In this document: positions 1 to 6,969 of the stretch, in pieces
How positions within the stretch are numbered: the stretch's first letter is position 1
How the letters are laid out: the number at the start of each line of letters is the position of its first letter
DNA from: JAQVEB01 sp028698105
GTDB lineage: Bacteria > Bacteroidota > Bacteroidia > Bacteroidales > Dysgonomonadaceae
Length of the DNA stretch: 28,462 bases
NCBI GenBank assembly: GCA_964293155.1
Contig: CAXYYA010000041.1
Location: forward strand, 1-28,462
Reading direction: 5' to 3'
Program-made: the position numbers and the translations under genes
The notes under the pieces: generated by a model
The model's database searches: none
What the model saw: the letters and a program-made list of their open reading frames with translations, nothing else
Told to the model about the DNA's origin: nothing

Positions 1-310
1 AAATATCGCGAAACGTGCCCGGTTTCGGGCCGCCGGAATTATTCACGAGAATATCAATTCGTCCGAATTTACGGATGGTTTCGTCCACGACCCGTTGGTT
101 ATCTTCTTCCGAAGCCATATCCACCGAAAGCGCCAAGACATCCACGCCCAGCGCTTCGATCTTCGCTTTCGTTTGCAGCAGCGCCTCTTCGCCACGGGCG
201 AGCAACACGATGTTCACCCCTTCACGTGCCAACGCCACGGCACACGCTTTTCCCAATCCCTTGCTGCTTCCGCCGATAATGGCGACTTTTCCTTTTATAT
301 TGAAATCCAT
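1..310 (-). CDS. SDR-family oxidoreductase, N-terminal part (cut by window edge)
   Basis: The minus-strand frame opens at the ATG at 310 and runs off the window after about 103 codons. The N-terminus is a classical short-chain dehydrogenase Rossmann fold. It has a glycine-rich dinucleotide-binding loop (GGSSKGLG, residues 14-21), an acidic residue pair near residue 63, and the stabilising motif NNSGGP near residue 91, where most SDRs have NNAG. Such enzymes are cytosolic NAD(P)H-dependent reductases or dehydrogenases. The NSGGP variant is common in FabG-like SDRs. The catalytic Ser-Tyr-Lys lies outside the window, so the substrate cannot be named. The gene is divergent from metG, with 142 bp between the starts. 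Confidence 0.85.
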   Translation of the reverse strand, partial: MDFNIKGKVAIIGGSSKGLGKACAVALAREGVNIVLLARGEEALLQTKAKIEALGVDVLALSVDMASEEDNQRVVDETIRKFGRIDILVNNSGGPKPGTFRDI

Positions 311-345
311 AAAACTGTTTTTCTTTTATAACAACTAAAAAGCAA

Positions 346-365
346 GGTTGTTTCCTTCAACAACC
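346..365. promoter_or_regulatory. Inverted repeat between divergent SDR and metG genes
   Basis: A perfect 7-bp inverted repeat (GGTTGTT / AACAACC) surrounds a 6-base loop, just upstream of the metG -7 box. It could be an operator or a hairpin in the SDR leader. A T-run follows on the plus strand, but no plus-strand gene ends here, so a terminator role is unlikely. Confidence 0.3.
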
Positions 366-377
366 AGCATTTTTTAC

Positions 378-385
378 TAACTTTG
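378..385 (+). promoter_or_regulatory. Candidate Bacteroidetes -7 box for metG
   Basis: TAACTTTG matches the Bacteroidetes -7 consensus TAnnTTTG and lies 67 bp upstream of the metG ATG. No clear TTTG -33 element is seen at the usual 19-21 bp spacing. Confidence 0.5.
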
Positions 386-400
386 CACCTCAAAAAATCT

Positions 401-428
401 GTACAGACGCAATGCATTGCGTCTCTAC
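401..428. repeat. Dispersed palindrome GTAGAGACGCAATG type, copy 1
   Basis: The core at 405-424 is a perfect 20-bp palindrome, with GTA/TAC at the outer ends. A second copy with one core mismatch lies at 18235-18261. Copy 1 falls between the metG -7 box and the start codon, so it would be transcribed as a stable hairpin in the metG leader. Confidence 0.75.
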
Positions 429-452
429 TTTTTTCGAAATACAACCCGAAAT

Positions 453-2531
453 ATGTCAAAACAATTTAAACGCACCCTCATTACATCGGCATTGCCGTAC
501 GCAAACGGCCCTGTCCACATCGGACACTTAGCCGGAGTGTATGTTCCCGCCGATATTTACGCCCGATATTTACGTCTGAAAGGCGAAGAAGTTCTTTTCA
601 TCGGCGGTTCAGATGAACACGGCGTGCCCATCACCATTCGTGCCCGAAAAGAAGGCGTTACGCCTCAGGATATTGTGGACAGGTACCATCAATTAATCAA
701 AAAATCGTTTGAAGAATTCGGTATCACGTTCGACATCTACTCGCGCACCACGTCCGATATTCACAAGAAAACCGCTTCGGATTTTTTCCGTAAACTATAC
801 GATGACGGCAAGTTCATCGAACAGGAAAGCGAGCAATATTACGACGAAGAAGCCCGCCAATTCCTCGCCGACCGCTACATCACGGGCACCTGTCCGCATT
901 GCGGCAACGAAAACGCCTACGGCGACCAATGCGAGCAGTGCGGCACATCACTCAGCCCCACAGACCTGATCAACCCCAAATCAACGCTTAGCGGCAGCGT
1001 TCCCGTGATGCGCCCTACCAAACACTGGTATTTGCCGCTCGACCAGCACGAAGCATGGCTGCGCCAATGGATTCTGGAGGACCACAAGGAATGGAAAGCC
1101 AACGTTTACGGGCAGTGCAAATCGTGGCTCGACCTGGGATTGCAGCCGCGTGCCGTGAGCCGCGACCTCGACTGGGGCGTGCCTGTTCCCGTGGAGGGTG
1201 CCGAAGGCAAAGTGCTGTACGTATGGTTTGACGCGCCCATCGGGTATATTTCCAACACGAAAGAGCTGTTGCCCAACGATTGGGAAAAATGGTGGAAAGA
1301 CGAAGACACCAAATTAGTCCATTTCATCGGAAAAGACAACATTGTGTTCCATTGCATCGTTTTTCCGGCGATGCTCAAAGCCGAAGGCTCGTTTATTTTG
1401 CCCGAAAACGTTCCGGCCAACGAATTTTTAAATCTGGAAAACGATAAAATATCCACCTCGCGCAACTGGGCGGTGTGGCTGCACGAATATCTGGAAGAAT
1501 TTCCGGGCAAACAGGACGTTTTGCGCTACGCGCTCACGGCAAACGCGCCCGAAACCAAAGACAACGATTTCACGTGGAAAGATTTTCAGGCGCGCAACAA
1601 CAACGAGTTGGTTGCCGTGCTCGGGAACTTTATCAATCGTGCGCTGGTGCTCACGCAGAAGTATTTCGACAACAACGTTCCCGCACTTGGCGAACTAATC
1701 GATTACGACCGCGAAACCATTGCCGAAGCCAAACAAGTGAAACAAGCCGTGGAGTACAACCTCGAAACATACCACTTCCGCGAAGCACAAAAAGAAGCGA
1801 TGAACCTTGCACGCATCGGCAACAAATACCTCGCCGATACCGAGCCCTGGAAAACCGCGAAAACCGATATGAGCCGCACGGCTACTATCCTGAATTTGTC
1901 GTTACAAATGGTGGCAAATCTGGCTATCGTATGCGAACCGTTTCTGCCTTTCTCTACGCAGAAAATCTACGCGTTCCTCAACGCCGGTAAATCCGACTGG
2001 GAACAACTCGGAAGTTTCGACCTGTTGCCCGAAGGCCACAAACTGGGACAATCGGAATTGCTTTTCGAGAAAATAGAAGACGAAACCATCGAAAAACAGG
2101 TGCAAAAACTGCTGGATACAAAAAAACAAAACGAAGCCGGAGAATCCGGCCTCTCCCCCGACCCTTCTCCACAAGAGAGGGGAGACGTAGCTCCAATAAA
2201 AGACAGTATTGTTTACGACGATTTCGGCAAGCTCGATATTCGCGTGGGAACCGTTCTGGAATGCGAAAAAGTGCCGAAGGCAGATAAATTGCTTCGCTTC
2301 CTGCTCGACGACGGCCTCAACAAACGCACCATTTTATCGGGGATTGCCGCGTTCTATCCTAATCCCGAAGAATTGGTGGGCAAGCAGGTGTGTTTCATCG
2401 CCAACCTGGAACCGCGCAAATTGCGCGGCATTATGTCCGAAGGCATGATCCTTTCGGCTGAAAATGCCAATGGAACGTTGTCGTTGATTGAGGCGTCGAA
2501 AGAAGTATTGCCGGGAAGCATGGTGAGTTAA
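453..2531 (+). CDS. metG: Methionyl-tRNA synthetase
   Basis: Class I cytosolic enzyme that charges tRNA-Met with methionine; 692 residues from the ATG at 453. A TTG 36 bp upstream would lie inside a dispersed repeat and is rejected as the start. HIGH is at residues 22-25. A zinc knuckle with CPHC and CEQC pairs lies near residues 147-165. The KMSKS loop is KISTS, as in other Bacteroidetes enzymes. A C-terminal EMAPII-like tRNA-binding domain covers roughly the last 105 residues. Between the helical anticodon domain and this domain, the linker contains a short stretch (SPDPSPQERG) encoded by a copy of the window's GC-rich dispersed repeat. The gene appears monocistronic, with its own -7 box. 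Confidence 0.97.
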   Translation: MSKQFKRTLITSALPYANGPVHIGHLAGVYVPADIYARYLRLKGEEVLFIGGSDEHGVPITIRARKEGVTPQDIVDRYHQLIKKSFEEFGITFDIYSRTTSDIHKKTASDFFRKLYDDGKFIEQESEQYYDEEARQFLADRYITGTCPHCGNENAYGDQCEQCGTSLSPTDLINPKSTLSGSVPVMRPTKHWYLPLDQHEAWLRQWILEDHKEWKANVYGQCKSWLDLGLQPRAVSRDLDWGVPVPVEGAEGKVLYVWFDAPIGYISNTKELLPNDWEKWWKDEDTKLVHFIGKDNIVFHCIVFPAMLKAEGSFILPENVPANEFLNLENDKISTSRNWAVWLHEYLEEFPGKQDVLRYALTANAPETKDNDFTWKDFQARNNNELVAVLGNFINRALVLTQKYFDNNVPALGELIDYDRETIAEAKQVKQAVEYNLETYHFREAQKEAMNLARIGNKYLADTEPWKTAKTDMSRTATILNLSLQMVANLAIVCEPFLPFSTQKIYAFLNAGKSDWEQLGSFDLLPEGHKLGQSELLFEKIEDETIEKQVQKLLDTKKQNEAGESGLSPDPSPQERGDVAPIKDSIVYDDFGKLDIRVGTVLECEKVPKADKLLRFLLDDGLNKRTILSGIAAFYPNPEELVGKQVCFIANLEPRKLRGIMSEGMILSAENANGTLSLIEASKEVLPGSMVS
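2150..2186. repeat. GC-rich dispersed repeat inside metG
   Basis: CTCTCCCC and GGGGAGA arms flank a short centre. The copy resembles those at 13377-13409, 13456-13490 and 23594-23627. It stays in frame and encodes part of the MetRS interdomain linker. Confidence 0.7.
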
Positions 2532-2617
2532 GTTTTATTAACAGTGTTTGGTGCAGCGTTTTTCGCGCTTTCGCATCTTATTACAAGTAACATCAATTTG
2601 AATCAAACGCAATCTTT

Positions 2618-3196
2618 ATGAAAAAAATTACATTTTTACTTTTAGCACTTACACTCACATTTTCGGTTTTTTCACAACGGCGCACAAGAAGTTTCATGGG
2701 TTGGCATTTGGAAAAAGACGCTCCGCTGCAATTAAACGAAGTGAAGGTTAACCTGGGAACAACGATTTTCGCATTGTTCCCCGAAGTTTCGTACGAACGG
2801 ATCATGAACGAAGATTTCAGTCTGGGAGCTTCGGCGGGCATCAATCTGAATTCCGACGACTATCCGTTGAGTTTCGCTTTTACACCTTATGCAAGATGGT
2901 TCTTCGGCGGAAACTCGAATTCGTTGCAAAAATACGGCGCAGGCTTTTTTATTGAAGCAAACGGATCGGTGTTCTCTGCAAAACACAACGAAGTTTCGGT
3001 TTATAATGACGGTTCCGTGTATAATTACTCCAGTACGCAGGAAGACGTATTCGGCGCAGGCTTAGGCCTTGCGATTGGCTGGAAATATCTAACCCGCAAC
3101 AATTGGGTTGGAGAACTCATGTTTGGCGGCGGACGTGATTTTGTGAATGACGACGCTTATCCGCGCGTGGGAATAACGATCGGAAAACGATTCTAA
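2618..3196 (+). CDS. Small outer-membrane beta-barrel protein, DUF3575-like
   Basis: 192 residues with a clear signal peptide (MKKITFLLLALTLTFSVFSQ, cleaved after about residue 20). The rest alternates hydrophobic and polar residues in beta-strand style and ends in Phe (GITIGKRF), typical of outer-membrane barrels. Recognisable blocks are YARWFFGG, GFFIEANGSVF and GWKYLTRNNWVGEL. The family resembles the Bacteroidetes DUF3575 barrels, which have no settled function. A closely related paralogue follows 19 bp downstream, so the two probably form one transcript ending at the hairpin at 3811-3845. Confidence 0.8.
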   Translation: MKKITFLLLALTLTFSVFSQRRTRSFMGWHLEKDAPLQLNEVKVNLGTTIFALFPEVSYERIMNEDFSLGASAGINLNSDDYPLSFAFTPYARWFFGGNSNSLQKYGAGFFIEANGSVFSAKHNEVSVYNDGSVYNYSSTQEDVFGAGLGLAIGWKYLTRNNWVGELMFGGGRDFVNDDAYPRVGITIGKRF

Positions 3197-3215
3197 GTAC
3201 AGGAAATTCATCGTT

Positions 3216-3785
3216 ATTAAAAAAACTATCATTCTCTGCACCGCGTTTATCATCACTTTCTCGGCATTCGCGCAAAAAGAATACAGAGTTATGGGATGGA
3301 AGATAACAAAAGATGTTCCGGTGAACGAACTAAAGATCAACCTACTGTACTCATTTTTTCTTTTAGCACCTGATATTTCATATGAGCGGATTTTAGATAC
3401 CGATATAAGCGTAGGCGCCGCCATAAGTGCAAGCCTCGACACCGATAGAAACCCATACAAATTTATATTTACCCCCTATTTTCGGTGGTTTTTCGGCGGC
3501 AGCAGCGAATCACTGGAAAAAGCGGGAAGTGGTTTTTTCATCGAGGCCAACGGTTCGGTTTATTCGCAGGAGGTTGCCAGTTATTCTTACATTGGAAACA
3601 ATGATGTGGCCAGCAGCAAATCGGTAACCGGAGCAGGCTTAGGCCTTGCCCTTGGTTGGAAATACCTTTCCAGAAACAACTGGGTAGGTGAAATATACGC
3701 CGGAGCCGGAAGAAATTTCATCAACAACAATTACAACGCGGAAGCATATCCGCGCATGGGCATCTCCATAGGTAAACGGTTCTGA
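3216..3785 (+). CDS. Tandem outer-membrane barrel paralogue lacking an ATG start
   Basis: Similar to the upstream protein over its whole length, with shared blocks MGW, RWFFGG, GFFIEANGSV, GAGLGLA, GWKYL, RNNWVGE and a GISIGKRF end. The first ATG (3291) would leave out the signal peptide. The frame stays open upstream, and residues 2-19 counted from 3216 (KKTIILCTAFIITFSAFA) form a normal signal peptide followed by Gln. The codon where the paralogue has ATG is ATT here, so either ATT is used as a rare start or expression has been lost. I chose 3216 because the intact signal sequence shows that this is where the protein originally began. The barrel itself shows no damage. Confidence 0.7.
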   Translation: MKKTIILCTAFIITFSAFAQKEYRVMGWKITKDVPVNELKINLLYSFFLLAPDISYERILDTDISVGAAISASLDTDRNPYKFIFTPYFRWFFGGSSESLEKAGSGFFIEANGSVYSQEVASYSYIGNNDVASSKSVTGAGLGLALGWKYLSRNNWVGEIYAGAGRNFINNNYNAEAYPRMGISIGKRF

Positions 3786-3810
3786 TTTTTTTAAACGATA
3801 AGCAACTCCC

Positions 3811-3845
3811 AAAAAGTGAAGCCATTTGCGGTTTCACTTTTTTTG
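3811..3845 (+). terminator. Rho-independent terminator after the barrel pair
   Basis: The AAAAAGTGAAGCC arm pairs with GGTTTCACTTTTT across a short loop and runs into a T-tract. It closes the two-gene barrel unit before the yfhO promoter. Confidence 0.75.
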
Positions 3846-3879
3846 TTGCACAAAAACGGTTAATCCGGGAATATTCTTG

Positions 3880-3887
3880 TAAATTTG
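3880..3887 (+). promoter_or_regulatory. Candidate -7 box for the YfhO-family gene
   Basis: TAAATTTG matches TAnnTTTG, 28 bp upstream of the ATG at 3916. No convincing -33 box is seen. Confidence 0.45.
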
Positions 3888-3915
3888 TGGTTTAAATAAA
3901 CGTAATCTCCTATTG

Positions 3916-6432
3916 ATGATGAAAAATTCCGAATCGTACAAGAAATTTCTCCCCGACCTGATTGCAATCGCGGCGTTTATCGTCCTTTCGTTTATCTATT
4001 TCTCTCCGGCGATTATGGACGGGCGCGTTCTGGCGCAAAGCGATTCGCTCGCCGCTGTGGGACAGGGGCAAGAGCAACGCCAATACATGAAACAACATCA
4101 TGGCGAACGTACCCGGTGGATCAATTCCATGTTCAGCGGAATGCCCACCTATCAGATGTCGCCCACGTACGATTCCACCAAGCCGCAGGATGCGGCTAAG
4201 AAGCTGTATTCGTTGTTTTTACCCAACTACGTGTATTTGTTGTTCATCATGTTGCTGGGTTTTTATATTCTGATGCGCGCCTTCCGTGCCTCACCACTTG
4301 TGAGCGCGTTTGGAGCGGTCGTGTGGGCGCTATCGTCCTATTTTCTCATTCTCATTGCGGCCGGTCACATCTGGAAATTCATCACGCTGGCCTATATTCC
4401 GCCCACGATAGCGGGTTTGGTGTATGCATACCGGAAAAAATACCTGTTGGGCGGACTTCTGGTCATGATTTTCGTGGCGTTTCAAATATCGGCAAACCAC
4501 ATCCAGATGAGTTATTATTTCTTTTTTGTGATGCTTTTTATGGTGATCGCCTATTTTGTGGACGCGATAAAGAAAAAAACGTTGCCCGAATTTCTGAAAT
4601 CAACGGGAGTGATCGTGATCGCCGGCTTGATCGGCGTGTTGGCCAACCTCAGCAACCTGTATCATACCTACGAATACTCCAAAGAATCTATGCGCGGAAA
4701 GTCGGAACTCTCGCACCACGGCGCGGAGAACAAAACCGATAACGGGCTGGAGCGCGACTACATCACCGCATGGAGTTACGGCGTTGGCGAAACATGGACA
4801 TTGCTTGTCCCCAACACCAAAGGCGGAGCCTCGGTTCCGATGTCGGAAAACGCAAAAGCGATGGAAAAAGCACGCCCGGAGTATCGCCAACTGTATCAGC
4901 AAATCGGGCAATACTGGGGCGAACAACCCGGAACATCGGGTCCGGTGTACGTGGGAGCTTTTGTGTTGATGCTGTTTATTTTGGGGCTTTTTATCGTGAA
5001 AGGGCCGATGAAATGGGCACTATTGGCAGCAACCGTCTTTTCCATTCTGTTGTCGTGGGGCAAAAACTTTATGGGATTGACCGATTTCTTTATTGACCAT
5101 GTGCCGATGTACAATAAATTCCGAACGGTGGCCTCCATTCTGGTGATCGCCGAATTTACCATTCCGCTGCTGGCCGCATTAACGGTTAAACAACTGATCG
5201 AAAAGCCCGAAACGTTGAAAAACAACCTCAAATATTTGTGGATCAGCCTCGGTTTGACGGGAGGCATCGCGTTGCTGTTTGCCATTGCACCTCAAATGTT
5301 TTTCTCTTCATTTATCTCATCGAGCGAAAGGCAGGCGCTGCAGTCGCTTCCTGCGGAACATATTCGCTCGGTAATGGATAACCTCACCCAAATGCGCGTG
5401 GCCATGTTCACCGCCGATGCCTGGCGAAGCGTTATCATCATTCTCATCGGAACCGTGTTGCTTTGGGCGATGATCAATAAAAAACTGAAAGCGCAATGGG
5501 CGGTAGCCGGAATACTGACGCTTTGCCTTATAGATATGTGGGCCGTGGATAAACGCTACCTCAACGATAAGGATTTTATCCAACAATCCAACCTTGCGCA
5601 AGTATTCAAAAAAACGCAGGCCGACGAAATTATCCTGCAGGATACCACAAAATATTACCGTGTGCTGAATATGGCAACCAGCACGTTTAACGACGGCGTT
5701 ACGCCATACTGGCACAAGTGCATCGGCGGATATCATCCGGCAAAGCTGCGCCGTTATCAGGATTTGATTGATGTACACCTCACAAAAGAAATGGGCGCGC
5801 TACAAGAAGGTATTATACAAAAACAGGGACGCATGGATTCGGTAAACGCCGACAGCTTTAAAGTGCTGAACATGCTGAATACCAAATGGGTAATCATGCC
5901 CGGACAGAACGGACAACAAATTCCGGTTGAAAATCCGTATAATCAGGGAAACGTGTGGTTTGTTGATAAGATTGAATTTGTAAATTCGCCCGACGAGGAA
6001 ATAGATGCGTTAGCAAATATTGATTTGCACAAGCAAGCCGTAGCCGATAAGAAGTACGAAGCGGCGCTAAACGGAATGAACGTTACGCCAAAAGACTCGG
6101 CCTCGGCCATCGGATTGGTTTCTTACGATTCCAATACGTTGACGTACAGTGCAGATGCGAAGAAACCCGAACTGGCCGTTTTCTCCGAAATTTATTATCC
6201 GAAAGGATGGCAAATTACCATTGACGGGCAGCCGGCACAAATGCTTCGCGCCAATTATACGCTTCGCGCATTGCCGGTTCCGGCGGGAAACCACACGATT
6301 GTGTTCGAGTTTGCGCCCAAAAGCATAAAAGTGACCGACACCATTGCGTTTATCGCGCTGGCGATTATGTTGCTCACCGGACTATGGATTGTATGGCGCG
6401 AAGTGAAAACCGATAAAAAAGAACAGGATTGA
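3916..6432 (+). CDS. YfhO-family multi-pass membrane protein
   Basis: 838 residues. Two adjacent ATGs at 3916 and 3919 could both start it; the TTG just before them is unlikely. The N-terminal membrane segment (about residues 12-32) is followed by an extracytoplasmic loop with short conserved stretches (SDSLAAVGQGQEQ, SMFSGMPTYQ) and then by many hydrophobic helices to about residue 540. A large extracytoplasmic domain follows, with a last membrane helix near residue 815. YfhO proteins resemble GT-C glycosyltransferases in layout and are thought to move sugars from lipid carriers onto cell-surface polymers. The exact reaction here is not visible. It has its own promoter and is followed by a TerB-like gene. 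Confidence 0.85.
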   Translation: MMKNSESYKKFLPDLIAIAAFIVLSFIYFSPAIMDGRVLAQSDSLAAVGQGQEQRQYMKQHHGERTRWINSMFSGMPTYQMSPTYDSTKPQDAAKKLYSLFLPNYVYLLFIMLLGFYILMRAFRASPLVSAFGAVVWALSSYFLILIAAGHIWKFITLAYIPPTIAGLVYAYRKKYLLGGLLVMIFVAFQISANHIQMSYYFFFVMLFMVIAYFVDAIKKKTLPEFLKSTGVIVIAGLIGVLANLSNLYHTYEYSKESMRGKSELSHHGAENKTDNGLERDYITAWSYGVGETWTLLVPNTKGGASVPMSENAKAMEKARPEYRQLYQQIGQYWGEQPGTSGPVYVGAFVLMLFILGLFIVKGPMKWALLAATVFSILLSWGKNFMGLTDFFIDHVPMYNKFRTVASILVIAEFTIPLLAALTVKQLIEKPETLKNNLKYLWISLGLTGGIALLFAIAPQMFFSSFISSSERQALQSLPAEHIRSVMDNLTQMRVAMFTADAWRSVIIILIGTVLLWAMINKKLKAQWAVAGILTLCLIDMWAVDKRYLNDKDFIQQSNLAQVFKKTQADEIILQDTTKYYRVLNMATSTFNDGVTPYWHKCIGGYHPAKLRRYQDLIDVHLTKEMGALQEGIIQKQGRMDSVNADSFKVLNMLNTKWVIMPGQNGQQIPVENPYNQGNVWFVDKIEFVNSPDEEIDALANIDLHKQAVADKKYEAALNGMNVTPKDSASAIGLVSYDSNTLTYSADAKKPELAVFSEIYYPKGWQITIDGQPAQMLRANYTLRALPVPAGNHTIVFEFAPKSIKVTDTIAFIALAIMLLTGLWIVWREVKTDKKEQD

Positions 6433-6453
6433 AACCGATAAAAATTACGTACG

Positions 6454-6461
6454 TATTTTTG
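6454..6461 (+). promoter_or_regulatory. Candidate -7 box for the TerB-like gene
   Basis: TATTTTTG fits TAnnTTTG, 30 bp before the ATG at 6491. No -33 element is recognisable. Confidence 0.45.
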
Positions 6462-6490
6462 CACACACTCACCATTTAAGACTTAAAAAT

Positions 6491-6955
6491 ATGGCACTCT
6501 TCGATAAATTTCCCCACAAACACCAGAAAACACATGACGATTACATTCCCGAGTCGGACTACGAAGCCTGGATCGGTATTTTATATGCCTGCGTTTCGGC
6601 TGACGGCGACGACAGCAACACCGAAATCGAATCGCTGTCGCGCATGATCGCGATGAAACAAAAATTTTCACGCATTGATATTCTGCCGCTCTATGAGCGC
6701 GTTGAAGAAATCCATGCCAAAATCGGCGGAGCCGCCCTGATAACAGCGTGCGCAAAAATGGTTGATGAGAGTGACAAAGACACGTTGTTTTCCATGGCCG
6801 TGGAAATTGTATTGGCCGACGGCATTTTAGACGAAAAAGAAGAAAAAACCATCGAATTTATCGCCCAACAGATGGCCATAGCTCAGGAGACGGTTGATAA
6901 AATAGTGGAAGTAATGCTTATCCGCAACCGGGGAAACCTTATTATGCTCGATTAA
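6491..6955 (+). CDS. TerB-like (tellurite-resistance B fold) protein
   Basis: 154 residues, all-helical, cytosolic, with no signal peptide. It shows the duplicated acidic pattern of TerB-type domains: ADGDDSNTEIESLSRMI near residues 37-53 and ADGILDEKEEKTIEFIA near residues 109-125. These paired acidic motifs bind metal in TerB. Stand-alone TerB proteins are widespread, and their role is usually unproven. No other ter gene is nearby, so tellurite resistance should not be inferred. It converges on the addB-like gene with only 14 bp between the stops. Confidence 0.75.
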   Translation: MALFDKFPHKHQKTHDDYIPESDYEAWIGILYACVSADGDDSNTEIESLSRMIAMKQKFSRIDILPLYERVEEIHAKIGGAALITACAKMVDESDKDTLFSMAVEIVLADGILDEKEEKTIEFIAQQMAIAQETVDKIVEVMLIRNRGNLIMLD

Positions 6956-6969
6956 TTTTCAACCCTTTT

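Noticed and set aside
417..452. N-terminal extension of metG from a TTG
   Set aside because: It lies inside a dispersed palindrome and adds 12 residues unlike any MetRS start; the ATG at 453 gives the normal N-terminus.
1475..1990. 171-codon frame overlapping metG in another phase
   Set aside because: Arg-rich shadow of GC-rich codons; no start signals or family.
6491..6955. Tellurite-resistance operon
   Set aside because: Only a stand-alone TerB-like gene is present; no terC, terD or terZ nearby.
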